Assembly: GCF_964019505.1 (NCBI RefSeq)
Contig: NZ_OZ026449.1
Location: 62,001 to 126,000, forward strand
Length of the DNA stretch: 64,000 nt
DNA from: TIUS-1 sp964019505
Lineage (GTDB): Bacteria; Bacillota_I; Bacilli_A; Mycoplasmatales; Mycoplasmataceae
Direction: 5' to 3'
Shown: piece after piece, positions 41,494 to 52,797 of the stretch
Layout of the letters: each line of letters opens with the position of its first letter
Numbering within the stretch: position 1 is the stretch's first letter
The notes under the pieces: model-generated
Databases searched by the model: none
What the model was told of the DNA's origin: nothing
What the model saw: only the letters and a program-made list of their open reading frames with translations
Translations under genes and position numbers: made by a program

Positions 41494-42413
41494 TGGGGTT
41501 CAAACTACGTTTAGAGAAACTAATTTCAAAGCAAAAGACAAATAAGAATTCAATATTTAATTCTCTATTATGAATAACTCCGGCATTGGTATTTGTAATC
41601 ATATTTTCATACTTCGCATTTTTCTCGGTTGCAAAATCATCAACCAATGAATATGAAAGTTTTTGAACATATGCTTTTACATTTAATAACTATGAACTTT
41701 TATTTAATGACAAATCATTTTTGATAGCTTTGAGAAACTCATTAATTTTTGTGGTGACTGTAATACCAATTTCTTTATTTTTCAGTATGTTGATTTCAAA
41801 ATATATAAGCAACATTTTAAACAAACAAGCATTTAGCTTTTTTCAATTTATATTTTTTATTCCATATGTAACGTCAACACTTGCAGTGACAATGGCATTT
41901 GCAATTATCTTTTCGCCAACTGGTGGAATATTTAATTCAATATTAAATCTATTTGGAATAGATAATATTAATTGGTTCAGCAAAGGGTGAGCACTTGTTA
42001 TGATATTATTTTTTGGTTTTTGAACTTTAATGCCATTCCAGATTTTAATATTGACTGGTTCATTTGTAAGAATAAATAATAAGTATTACAAAGCGGCTTC
42101 AATTGATGGTATGAGTAATTTTAAACAGTTGTTCAAAATTACTCTGCCGCTAGTTAGACAAACAATGTTTTACTTAATAACTGTAGGAATTATTGCCTCA
42201 TTTAAAATATTCCCCGTTGGGCTATTTGAGTCATACAACCAAACAACATTAATAGAAGCGCAAACTTTAGTTTCATATATTTTTGAAAGATTAAATGGAA
42301 TCGATGGAATAAGAGATTATAGACTGTCTTCAGCAGCAGCAATTATCTTAACCTTAATTGTGCTTGTACTAACAATCTCAAATATGATAATCGCCAAAAA
42401 GGTAAAGACGTAA
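41493..42413 (+). CDS. Sugar ABC transporter permease, MalF/UgpA type
   Basis: 306 aa, overlapping the ATPase gene by one base. Six membrane spans include PALVFVIIFSYFAFF, NSLIFVVTVIPISLFFSMLI and FIFFIPYVTSTLAVTMAFAI. The EAA coupling loop reads AASIDGMSNFKQLFKITLPLV. It forms the membrane channel with the next gene product. Confidence 0.92.
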
Positions 42414-43606
42414 TGAACAAAAAAATAATCAGACAAAATTTCAACAATGAAATTAGACAAACGAAGTCTGATTATTTTGAGTTTAAAAACAACAATGAAA
42501 ATACAAAATTTTCTATTTTAGAAAAAAGATATGAATCTGGATTGTCGATCAAAAAACATAGAAACCACTTCCAAGAAGAGGTGATAACAAAGGTTAAGTA
42601 TACAAAGTACTTGTATTTAATTAGTTTCTTAATTTCAAAGTTCTTTTATGAAATTTGATTCAAGCTTTCAAATTATAAATTCATTCGCAAAATCAAAAAA
42701 GAAAACGAACAAACAAACCAGTTTGCCGGAAAACATACTAGAGCTCAATTGGTAAATAAAATATTACAAATTATATTTTTATCAATTTCAGCAATTGTGA
42801 TTGTGTTTCCTTTTTATTGAATGTTAAATATCTCGCTGACACCAGATGAATATTTGCTATCAGGTGACGTACCTCCGATATTACCGCTGCATTGATCAAT
42901 TCAGCCTTATAAGGATTTAATACACTTTATAAATCAAAGAGAAGTATATGAGGTTTCATTTGCGAGAATAATGTGGAACTCGGTTTTAATAACGTTAGTA
43001 TCTGTTATGGTGCAAATTATTATTTCTGTGACTGCAGGTTTTGCAATGGCGAATTTTAAAAATAACTTTATTAAAATTGTTTCAGTTATTTTTATTGCAG
43101 CATTAGCAATACCAGGAGAATCGCTGATTCTTGGGCAATTAGTATTTATGAAACAACTTGGTATGGGTAACACCTTCATGGCGTTGATTGTCCCGTTTGC
43201 TGCAAACATAGTAGGAATATATCTAATTGCAAATGCATTTAGATCAATACCTTCACAATTAAAAAAAGCTACACAAGTAGATGGACTATCAACGGGTAAG
43301 TACTTTTTTAAAGTCGCAATACCCCATATTAAATATTCAATAATGCTTGTTATGGTGCTGTCTTTAATATCATCATGAAACTCATTGTTGTGACCAACAG
43401 CGATATTAAATTCTGATTCACAGTGAGTAACGTTGCCAATGTTGTTATGAGGATTGATTAACCCTGAAAACTTACCTAACGCAGCATTAGAAGACCCGAT
43501 AAATCTAAAAATGGCTGGAACAATAATATCAACAATACCAATGTTGCTATTGTGTTTGGTGTTTAATAAATTATTCATTAAAGGTAATAAAAACATTAAT
43601 ATGTAA
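42413..43606 (+). CDS. Sugar ABC transporter permease, MalG/UgpE type
   Basis: 397 aa, longer than usual because of an N-terminal cytoplasmic extension of ~70 polar residues. Then comes a first hydrophobic stretch (YLYLISFLISKFFYEIWF) and the normal permease (IFLSISAIVIVFPFYWMLNISLTPDEYL onward). The EAA loop is KATQVDGLSTGKYFFKVAIPHI. The final spans are followed by NKLFIKGNKNINM and a terminator overlapping the stop. Confidence 0.9.
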
Positions 43607-43634
43607 AACAAAACCATTACAGGTTTTGTTTTTA
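43605..43634 (+). terminator. Terminator after the sugar ABC operon
   Basis: Stem AAAACAAAACC / GGTTTTGTTTT with loop ATTACA and trailing T. Confidence 0.85.
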
Positions 43635-43680
43635 TATTAAAAAGTTAAATAAAAAAATAACACATTTATTCACAACTATA

Positions 43681-43686
43681 TATAAT
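43681..43686 (+). promoter_or_regulatory. -10 box of the polyamine operon
   Basis: TATAAT 34 bases before the small ORF at 43721. No clear -35. Confidence 0.6.
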
Positions 43687-43720
43687 AAAACTAACAAAAA
43701 AATTCAAAGGAGAACCAATT

Positions 43721-43840
43721 ATGAAATCAAGTAAAGTTATAAATATTCAACAGTATTTAATTGCAGAATTATTTGATGTAATTGATGATCGTATTGAATG
43801 ATTAAAAGACGTATTAGGCGCTGAGAATCTCTCCCTGTAG
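43721..43840 (+). CDS. 39-residue leader ORF upstream of potA
   Basis: ATG 43721 has a good AAAGGAGA site. The ORF reads MKSSKVINIQQYLIAELFDV then IDDRIEWLKDVLGAENLSL and stops at TAG 43838-43840. It has one TGA Trp codon. It is too short for a known enzyme. The codons and amphipathic helix-like sequence look like a real gene. It ends 57 bases before potA, in G/C-richer sequence that can form alternative hairpins, so a regulatory leader peptide or a small membrane-surface protein are both possible. Confidence 0.65.
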
Positions 43841-43856
43841 GCGCAAGCATTGCGCG
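43817..43856 (+). promoter_or_regulatory. Possible attenuator hairpins between leader ORF and potA
   Basis: GCGC at 43841-43844 can pair with GCGC at 43852-43855 (loop AAGCATT). Alternatively the GGCGC at 43817-43821, inside the ORF, can pair with the same 3' GCGC. The two structures exclude each other. There is no T run, so control of translation or processing is more likely than termination. Confidence 0.4.
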
Positions 43857-43897
43857 TTTAAATTAATAAATTTTAAAAGTAAAGGAGACAGAATTCA

Positions 43898-44950
43898 ATG
43901 AATAAAACAATTCTAGAAATTCGCGATCTTACTAAGCAATATGACGGAAAAGTTATTTTAAAAGGTATTAGTTTTAATGTCCGAGAAGGAGAGTTTGTAA
44001 CTCTATTAGGACCTTCTGGGTGCGGAAAATCTACAACATTAAATATTATTGCAGGAAGAGAAAAACCAAACAGTGGTGATCTTTTGTTCGAAGGAAAAGA
44101 CCTTACAAAAATTCCAACAAACAAAAGAGAAATAAACACTATTTTTCAAAACTATGCACTTTTCCCACACTACGATGTTTTCGAAAACATTGCTTATGGA
44201 TTGAGAATTAAAAAAACAAAGGAACACATTGTTCAAGAAGAAGTTGGGGCCTACATTAAAAAAATGGGACTAGCTGGTTTTGAGCATAAACGTGTTCAAG
44301 ACTTATCAGGTGGACAAAGACAAAGAGTTGCAATCGCAAGAGCTTTAATTTTAAAACCAAGAATACTACTATTAGATGAACCGCTAGCGGCACTAGATGT
44401 TCAACTTAAAAAAAGAATGCAAGATGAATTAAAAGAACTACAAGAACAAGTGGGGATTACTTTCGTATTGGTAACACATGATCAAGAAGAAGCTCTAACA
44501 TTGAGTGATAGAATCATTGTTTTAAACGATGGTGTTATTAAACAAATTGGGACACCTCAATCAGTTTACAATGAACCAGAAAATAGATGAGTTGCTAACT
44601 TTATTGGTAAATCAAACATTATTGAAAATGGTATGTTTATTGAAGATGAGAAAGTTTCATTCGATGGTAAAACTTTTGCATGTAATGACAAAGGGTTTGG
44701 AACAGAAGAAGCTAACATCGATATTGTAATCAGACCAGAAGATATTATTATTGGTGAAAAATCAAAAGGATTTTTTGATGGAGTAGTTAGTGATGTAGTT
44801 TTCAAAGGTACTGTTTATGAGTATGTGATCAAAACTAAAGACAGAACTTATATGGCTCAAACTACTCAGTTTTTTGACTTTGATATGGAAGTATCAATTA
44901 AATGAGAAAGAGACGATATTCACATAATGTGAAAGGAGATTGATGAGTAA
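43898..44950 (+). CDS. potA: Spermidine/putrescine ABC transporter ATP-binding protein
   Basis: 350 aa with AAAGGAGA upstream. Walker A is GPSGCGKST, Q-loop IFQNYALFPHYDV, signature LSGGQRQR, Walker B ILLLDEPLAALD, and H-loop VTHDQEEALTLSD. The C-terminal TOBE-like domain contains IVIRPEDIIIGEKS. Three TGA Trp codons lie in the last third. It overlaps potB by one base. Confidence 0.95.
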
Positions 44951-45915
44951 TGGAAATGAACACTAACGATCAAATGAACACGGAAGAAAATGTGTTAACT
45001 GAACAAGTAGTTCCAACAACAACTCAAACTCCAATCAAAAAAACTAGAAAAGAAAAGTTCAATGCATTCTTGGAAAAAAGAATGACAAAAAAAGTGTGAC
45101 CAATACTTGTACCATTTTTTATTGTTATGATTTTCCTAATTGTTATTCCAATCATTTCTGTTGTTGTATATTCAATTATTGAACCAACAGGAAACATAAC
45201 AATTTTCAAATTCAATTTAGATAACTTCATTAAATTTGTAACAACTACATCACTTGTGTGAATGCTGGCACTTTCAATATTGCTAGCGTTAGCAGCAAGC
45301 TTAATATCAATTCTAATTGCCTATCCAATGGCGTATATTTTATCAACATTGAAATCTAAGTTTATGGCTCGTAATATTTGGTTATTGGTAACAATGCCAA
45401 TATGAGTAAATATGATTTTGAAATCAATCGGATTACAATCGTTCTTCCATTTAATTGGTGGAAATATGTTGGGTACTCAATTTGCAGTTATTGTAGGAAT
45501 GGTTTACATGTTCTTACCATTTGCAGTTGCTCCAATTTATAACGCACTAGAAGGACAAGATCCAATTTATGTACAAGCATCTTTGGATCTAAAAGCATCT
45601 AAATGAAGAGCATTTAGAGAAATAACTTTAAGACATTCAATGCCTGGAGTAATTACTGCGTTTTCATTAGTTCTAATTCAATCAGCTACGTCTCTATTAA
45701 TTGTGAGATATATGGGTGATGGGAAGATAACACTAATTACTTCTATTATCGAATCTTATTTTACACAAGGTACTAACTTTGGTTTTGGTGCTGCAATTTC
45801 AATTGTGTTGGCTATTACTATTTTTATAATAATTTTATTATCAAACCTATTATCTAAAAAATTTGAAGAGGGGAAAAAGAAAAAATGAAAAGATTCTTTC
45901 AATCAAGTTATTTAG
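44950..45915 (+). CDS. potB: Spermidine/putrescine ABC transporter permease PotB
   Basis: 321 aa with a 45-residue polar N-terminal extension before the first span (ILVPFFIVMIFLIVIPIISV). Six spans are seen, with the family motif PIYNALEGQDPIYVQASLDL then KASKWRAFREITL as coupling loop. The frame continues past TGA 45886 (Trp) and ends at TAG 45913-45915, overlapping potC by 31 bases. Confidence 0.93.
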
Positions 45916-48830
45916 TAATTATTCTATTATTAATGTACATCCCCATATTTGTAATGATGTTGTTTTCATTTAACTCATCATCAAATATTACAGATTTTAC
46001 TGGATGATCATTTGAATGATATGGAGAATTATTAAATAATTCACCGTTCCTAAAATCGATTACAACTAGTTTGTTTGTAGCTATTACCTCAACAATTATT
46101 TCAATTGTGATTGGAGTAATGGCCGTGGTTGGTTTATCTAGGTTATCTGTAAAGAGACAATCAAGATGAGTGTCTATTGCAAACATACCATTAATAAATG
46201 CAGATATCATTACTGCAGTTAGTTTAATGGTTGTATTCCTTATACTAGGATTCAACTTTGGTATATTCACATTAATTGCTGCACACGTTTCATTTAACGT
46301 TCCGTATGTAATTATTACTGTTATGCCATTTTTGAAACGTGTGGATAAAAACATAATTTCAGCTAGTGAAGATTTAGGTTCATCACCGTTCCAAACATTC
46401 TTTAAAGTTGTTTTACCAATATTAATTCCATCAATTATTACTGCGTCAGCAATATGTTTTTCAATGTCGTTTGATGACTTCATAATTTCATATTTCACAG
46501 GTGGAGATCAAACTAACGTTTCAACATTTATTTATACTGCTAAAAAAATTCAACCATACATCAATGCTTTTGGTACGTTGCTTGTTATTACTATTTTCAT
46601 GGCAATCCTTGGATACAACATTGTGAAAGGAATTTCATATAGTGCTGAGAAAAAAAGAAACGCCGTTAAAAAGGGTGAATACAAAATTAAGAAAATTAAC
46701 GGATATGAAAATAAGATTGAATTGAACAATCAAATTATTGAATCTGAAACAAGAAAGGTTAAAACAAAAAATATTATTAATCTGATCAAGTATAGATTTT
46801 TGTTATTGAGAATTAGAATTGTTAAAAACAAAAACTACTACGCAAGGGTTTCTAAATTAGAATGAAAAATTGAAGTTCTAAATAAAAAAATCACAAGAGA
46901 AGCCAACGCTCAAATCTCGCATGATTCTTTAGTTTATAAAGTGAACAATTTAAAATCAAAATTAGAAAATGAATTAAATAAAAACAAATCAGAAAAAATT
47001 GAAGCTCAAATTCTAAAACTTGAAAAACGTATTGAAAAAGCATTAGATTTAATTGAAAAAGTTAAACATGAAACATCTGTCAACGCAGAAAAAGCTAGAG
47101 AAATTCAAGAGTGAATTGAAGAGTTAAAAACTGATTTGGTTAACAAAGAACATGGTGAAGTTTATATTAAAAAATCAAAACAAAAAATCATTAACCTGAC
47201 AATCAAACGTCAAGAAATTTTAGATGGTAAAAGTAAAAGAAAATTAAACGGTAGTTTAATTAAACTTAACCAATTGAAGCATACTCAAGATGAAGAGCTA
47301 GTAATTTTATTTATAAATTTAGAAGATCTAAAAAAACGCGTGTTCAAAGAAGTGCCGTTGGTGTTACATTTTGATTCAGCACATTCTTGAGACGAAGTTT
47401 CAAACAGTTCAGAATTAACAAACAAAAGAGTTGAACTGCTTGAAGCAATCAAACAATCAATCAGAATGGAAAACGAAGAATTAAATCTTAAAATTGACTT
47501 TATTAAAAACGAAGAAACAATATTAAAAAATAAATACTTCCCATCAAATGATGAAAGTGGGTATTCAAAAGGTAAAAGTTATATTCAAAGAACTTGAAAA
47601 ACATTTGCAACAATATTTATTTTAATTACATCATTTGGATTAATCACAACTGCATATGTTATGAATAATATTTATGACATTGTAATTGGAAACTGAGGTA
47701 GTTATATTGATCCGATTGTAATTAAAAAGTTTGAAGATAAATATGATGTTAAAGTTAACTACCAACAATATGATTCAAATGAAATTCTGTATAACAAAAA
47801 TATTACGTTTAGATATGATGTAATGGTTCCTTCAGATTACATGGCAGTTAAATTAGCGCAAGACAATTACTTAATGCCAATTGATTGAGAACTAGTAAAT
47901 AAATACAATGAAAATATTGATGTGAAAGTTAATGAAAACGGTATTGTGCCAGATGGTGGTAACGGAGCAATTGATAAAGCTTGATTTGATCAAGTGCAAG
48001 AATCTGAAATTATAAATGAAGACATTGATATCAATAGTACACTTGCAGCGTATGCTGCACCATTCTTTTGAGGAGATGTGAGAATCGCATTTAATACACA
48101 AAACAAATCAGTGAATAATTTTTTAGCAGAACAAAAAATTACACCAGATGAAAAAGGCTCAATTGACTCAAAAGAATTATCATGAAATATATTATGAGAT
48201 GCAGCTGAAGCTGGATTGAATGTAGCATTAAATGAAGACCCGAAAAACTTCTTAATGTACGGACTTGGTAAAAATGGAAGCGTTAATCCAAGTAGTGATG
48301 AACAAATCGAAACTGCCACTAAAGACTTAAAGAAATTAATAAAATACAAGTCAGTTGGTTTATATACTGATCAATTAATTGAAAAAGTTCAAACAGGTAA
48401 CTTTGATGTGGCTGTGCTTTATAGCGGTGATTTAGTTAGCTCAACATATACTTGAATGGCTGATCGTGATTTAGGTGTTGATACACCACCACCATTTGCA
48501 CAAGGTTATGTTGGCAAAGAGGTTGATGGTATAACTCAAGTTACAAACCAATGAACTGATAGTATGGTTATTTCGAACAATGCTAGAAATACAGAGTTGG
48601 CACATAAATGAGTGGCATTTATTTTAGAAGAAGAAATACAAAAATTACAACTAGATTACTCAGGATATAGAGTAGGACTTGAGACGGAAAATTCTAAAGA
48701 ATTAAAATTCGAGTACCCATTCTTAGATGAGTGATTTGAAATTGCAAAAGAAGGTGAAGCCTTTAAATACAATGAAAAGTACGACGATAAAATAGTTGAA
48801 GCGTTCAATGAAATTAGGGCATCAAAATAA
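45885..48830 (+). CDS. potCD: PotC-PotD fusion: polyamine permease, coiled-coil linker and substrate-binding domain
   Basis: 981 aa in one open frame (code 4). Residues ~1-265 are the PotC permease (six spans, coupling loop SASEDLGSSPFQTFFKVVLP). Residues ~266-565 form a long Lys/Glu-rich coiled coil (KLEKRIEKALDLIEKVKHE and similar). Residues ~572-595 form one more membrane span (FATIFILITSFGLITTAYVM). Residues ~605-981 are a PotD-like binding domain (GNWGSYIDPIVIKKFEDKYD..., FRYDVMVPSDYMAVKLAQDN, LAAYAAPFFWGDVRIAFNTQ). The fused domain would be tethered outside the membrane, so no separate lipoprotein is needed. A strong terminator overlaps the stop. Confidence 0.93.
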
Positions 48831-48858
48831 AATCCGACCTAGGATTTTATTTTTCTTT
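48824..48858 (+). terminator. Terminator after the polyamine operon
   Basis: Stem AAAATAAAATCC / GGATTTTATTTT with loop GACCTA and more T. It includes the potCD stop codon. Confidence 0.88.
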
Positions 48859-48901
48859 TTATTGCCAAATAAAAGTTTAAAATAATTGTGCGAGGATAAA
48901 T

Positions 48902-49072
48902 ATGATGGCAAGAAATAGAAATGGGAAATCAACACTTTTTATTGACATTATTACATTGGGTATATCAGCGTTAAGAAGAAAGAGAAGAGCTCGAGGTCGA
49001 GTAAAGAAATTACGTTACGAGATGAAAGAGTCTGGAAAATTTAAAAATCATAACAAACGTTATGAAAAATAA
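48902..49072 (+). CDS. Small basic hypothetical protein
   Basis: 56 aa from ATG 48902 (a second ATG lies three bases on), with GAGGATA upstream. The sequence has a short hydrophobic stretch (STLFIDIITLGISAL) followed by a very basic tail (RRKRRARGRVKK, then KFKNHNKRYEK). I recognise no family. It could bind RNA or sit at the membrane surface. Confidence 0.6.
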   Translation: MMARNRNGKSTLFIDIITLGISALRRKRRARGRVKKLRYEMKESGKFKNHNKRYEK

Positions 49073-49109
49073 AATTATTTAACTTCTATAAAAGCTGTAG
49101 AGCAATCAA

Positions 49110-49138
49110 AAAAATATTATTTTTAAATAATATTTTTT
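49110..49138 (+). terminator. A/T-only terminator-like hairpin
   Basis: AAAAATATTATTT / AAATAATATTTTT inverted repeat ending in T, between the small basic gene and the flavoprotein gene. Confidence 0.55.
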
Positions 49139-49185
49139 ATTCTAATTAATTTAGAATAATTTTAATCGGTAAGGAAATATTAAAA

Positions 49186-50514
49186 GTGAAAGTAATTATT
49201 ATAGGTGGTAGTGCAACAGGAATGGGTGTAGCTGCAAAACTAAGAAGAAATTTACAAGATGCAGAAATTGTGGTTTATCAAAAATCATCTTATGTTTCGC
49301 TTGGTGCTTGTGGTCTACCTTATTTAGTCGGTGGTGATGTTAAGAATGAAAATGATTTACTTTCAAGAAGCATAGAAGAATTTGAAAAGAGCAGTATAAA
49401 AGTTGTTGTAGATTCATCAATCAACAAAATAGATTTTGATAAAAAAGTTGTTTATGGAAACGGTTTTGAAGATACATATGACAAGCTCGTGATCGCGACT
49501 GGAGCAAAACCAATAATACCTAATATACCTGGTATTGATAGTGATGGAGTTCACAATTTGACTTCATTAGAAGACGGTGTAAAACTAAAAGAAATGGTTT
49601 CTAATAAATCGATCAAATCAATTGCAGTTATTGGTGCGGGATTTATCGGCGTAGAAGTATGTGAAGCTTTATCTAAATCTAAAGCTAAAATTAACTTAAT
49701 TGAAGCAAAAGAAAATATATTATCAAAAGCATTTGATCAAGATATATCAACAACAATAGAAAATGAATTAAGACAAAATGGAATCAATGTTTTTAAATCG
49801 AGACAAGTTGTTGAAATCATTTCAAAAGACAAAAAAGTTTCGAGTATTAAATTTTCAGATGGTGAAACGATCGAAACTCAATTGGTAATTATGTCTGTGG
49901 GATTTCAACCAAACACTTCTTTTTTAAAGGATACAAATTTAAAGATGATAGATAATGGTGCAATACTTGTAAATAAAAAAGGTGAAACAAATATCAAAGA
50001 TGTTTACAGCGCTGGAGATTGTGCCACTTCAAAACATTTAATAACAAATAAAGATATTTATTCACCACTAGCAACTATTGCATCTAAATTTGCAAAAGTA
50101 ATTGCAGACAACATTTCAGGAAAGAACATTGAATTTTCTGGTTCAATCCAAAGCGCAATGGTTAAAGTATTTTCAAAAGATGCAGCACGTTGTGGTTTAA
50201 CGGAACTAGAAGCAAAAGAAGAAGGTATAGATTATCAAATGATTTTGATTAATGACAAGAACCTTCCTTCATATATGCCAAGGCAAACTGACCTCTCATT
50301 AAAATTAATAATGAATAAAAAAACTAGAGAATTAATCGGAGCCCAAATTATTGGAAGCGATAACTCTATTTTAAGAATTAATGGAGTTGCTTCATTAATA
50401 TGAACAAAAACAAAAGTGGATGTTGTATTAGAACAAATTGATATGCCTTATGCACCACCATTTTCAAAAACATTGGATATTTTACACATTGCATTATCCA
50501 AGTTAAATAAATAG
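49186..50514 (+). CDS. FAD/NAD-dependent disulfide oxidoreductase, CoA-disulfide reductase-like
   Basis: 442 aa from GTG 49186 (TAAGGA upstream). The FAD-binding motif is VIIIGGSATGMGVAAKL, active-site Cys42 lies in SLGACGLPYLVGG, the NAD-binding motif is IAVIGAGFIGVEVCEAL, and the late FAD motif is DVYSAGDCATS. The single Cys in ACGLPY is typical of CoA-disulfide reductases and related NADH oxidases. It probably uses NAD(P)H to reduce CoA disulfide or another thiol, though peroxide/oxygen reduction cannot be excluded. Its neighbour is a symporter that could import cystine. Confidence 0.85.
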
Positions 50515-50521
50515 GAGATAT

Positions 50522-52234
50522 ATGAATACATTATTTAGCAATAAAATCCTTGCTGATTTTATTGCAATTTCAACATGACAGACATTACTTGTTGTTGTGG
50601 CGTTTATTACATTACAAGCTGGTCTGTGAGTGTTTTTAAAAAGATATAAATTACAATTTATGTGACGTGTATTAATTGGGATGACCCTTGGATTGGTGTT
50701 CGGTGTGATAGTACAAGCATCAATTGGATTCCCGGACTCAAAAGATATGTTCAAACCTGGTGAAGAACTAGGCGAACTTACCAATGAATTCAAAGATGAG
50801 TTCTTATGAATAAAAGAATCAATCATTTGAATTTCGTTATTTAAAAACATTTTCATAGCAGGAGTTATGATGATGTGTATACCAATAGTTTTTCTTGCTG
50901 TGTTAAGGGTTACATCCAAACCTGGCGTTAGAGGTTTGGGTAAGATAACTTTAAAAGGTGTTTCTCTGCTTTTGATAAATGTAGCAATAGCATTCATTAT
51001 CACTTTCTGACTAGGTTACTTAGTTAAGATTGGAGATGGCCAAAACTTAACAGAACAAGTGGTATCTGGAGAAAAACCAGGAATGAAACCAATTCCAGAA
51101 TTAATTGGAGACTATGTTCCAAATAATATCATCACAGCACTTGCAGGTACTGCAATAATTCCAGTAATGATAATTGCTGCACTAATGGGTGCGTCAATTA
51201 GAATTCTTTCAAAAAGAAATAATGATCAAATGACAAAATTTAGAGCAGGAACTGAAGTTGCTTGAAAAATTAGTTCATCAATGATGATGAACTTTATGAA
51301 GATACTTCCAATAGCTGTTATGGCAATGCTGACAACATCAATTATTGGTAAGCCAATCGGAGCTTTGGCTTCCATCGGAAAAGTAATTGGTATTGGATAC
51401 TTAGCATTAGCAATTTGTGTTGGGATACTTACATTACAAATTTTACTATCAGGTATCAACGTTAAACAATGATGAAAAAGAGCATGAGTTCCATTTACAC
51501 AAGGTTTCGCAACTCAATCAGCATTAGCAACTTTACCAACAACATTAACAACCGTAGAGAGCGAAATGAAGGTCAACAACAAGGTTGTCAGCACAATTGG
51601 GTCTATGTCTACAACATTAGGTCTCATGGCTTGTGCTGGAGTCCAGGCAGGTATTACTGCTAGTTTATTGTGAACTGGTACTGCCTCTGATTCAATGGTG
51701 CATGCAATGGGTATTGTTCCGTTCTTCTTTGTTGCGTTATTAATTACTGTTATAGCATCATTGGGTATTGCAGGAGTTCCAGGAACTGCCACAATCGTTA
51801 CAACAGGTGTATTGGGTGGAATGGGATTCGGATCATTCATTGCACCAGTTCTTGCGATCATTCAACCATTAGATGGTTTATTTGATATGGGTAGAACTGG
51901 AGTTAATGTACTTGGTGCAAACGCGGTTATGCCAATCGTTGCAAAAAGCGAGGGCTTGATCGAAGATGACTCTCAACTGCTGACAAAAAAAGCAATAGCA
52001 AAACAACATCAAATTAGATCGAATAAAGAATTTAAATATTTAATGCAAGATGAAGTTTCGATTAGGTTTGCAACTAAAAATAAAGCACTAAACAATAAAG
52101 ACCTTTCTAAAGAAGAAAAAATCAACTTAAAACTTGAGTATAAAAATTTTGTTATAAATAAAAAAAATGAATATATCTCAGTTAAAGAAAAATCAAAACA
52201 AACTTATATTGATGAAATTGCTTTAATTAAATAA
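50522..52234 (+). CDS. Dicarboxylate/amino acid:cation symporter (DAACS family, TcyP-like)
   Basis: 570 aa with TAGGAG before ATG 50522, seven bases after the flavoprotein gene. About eight spans are seen plus the family's re-entrant motif regions: FTQGFATQSALATLPTT (Ser-rich HP1), TIGSMSTTLGL (in place of NMDGT), and FIAPVLAIIQPLDGLFDMGRTGVNVLGA. A charged cytoplasmic tail of ~75 residues ends the protein. Members carry glutamate, aspartate, dicarboxylates or cystine with Na+ or H+. The adjacent disulfide reductase favours cystine (inference). Confidence 0.87.
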
Positions 52235-52235
52235 A

Positions 52236-52264
52236 AAAATGATTACGTAAGTAATCATTTTATT
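52236..52264. terminator. Bidirectional terminator between symporter and cdd
   Basis: Stem AAAATGATTAC / GTAATCATTTT with loop GTAA. A run on one side and T run on the other serve both strands. The cdd stop codon lies at its edge. Confidence 0.88.
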
Positions 52265-52661
52265 TTCTATCTTTAAAGTAAAGGTCCATTCAGTAGTGGG
52301 GTAGTAAGTTTTTTAACTTATCAGTTTTACCGTCTAAATACATAACTTCACAATCAGCATTTTTTGGATTTATTTGAGAAACAAATTCACGGCAAACACC
52401 ACAAGGTGGAATTACTTTACCGGTGTCGTCAATGGCAACCATTTTAACAATTTCAGTTTCTCCCATTTTAATCATTTCACCAGCAGCTTGTCTTTCGGCA
52501 CAGTAACCAATTGAACAATGGTTGTTCAAACATATACCTGTGTATAGATTTCCGTCTTTTGTTAACAGTGAAGCGCCAACCATTCCTACTTTGATTTCTG
52601 GCCCCAAATGTCTAGTTCCTGTGTATTTTGCACAAGCATCAATCATTGCTTTAAATTCCAT
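52260..52661 (-). CDS. cdd: Cytidine deaminase
   Basis: 133 aa. I chose ATG 52661 with AGGAGA upstream; a longer in-frame extension lacks a ribosome site. Zinc-site motifs are CAERQAAGEM (Cys, catalytic Glu) and PPCGVCREFV (two Cys). After PHY the frame continues through a TGA Trp to TAA at 52262-52260, adding WMDLYFKDRK. It deaminates cytidine and deoxycytidine to uridine forms in pyrimidine salvage. Confidence 0.95.
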
Positions 52662-52732
52662 ATATAAATCTCCTATTGGAATTAAATTATAATACAAACA
52701 AATGGTAATTGAAACCAAATTAGAACACATAT

Positions 52733-52769
52733 GTTAATTTAGTAACAATTTACTAAATTAACTTTTTTT
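52733..52769. other. Perfect 13-bp inverted repeat with T run between cdd and nox
   Basis: GTTAATTTAGTAA (52733-52745), loop CAAT, TTACTAAATTAAC (52750-52762), then seven T. It looks like a plus-strand terminator but lies between divergent genes with no plus-strand gene just upstream. An operator or a terminator for antisense transcription are possible. Confidence 0.6.
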
Positions 52770-52797
52770 GTTCCAATTTTTTATTATTCTAATACTT

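Noticed and set aside
42934..43617. 227-residue minus-strand ORF opposite the MalG-type permease
   Set aside because: Shadow of the plus-strand gene. The hydrophobic pattern mirrors the membrane spans on the coding strand.
52662..52730. Longer cdd start
   Set aside because: The added residues have no family similarity and the region contains the likely promoter and AGGAGA site for ATG 52661.
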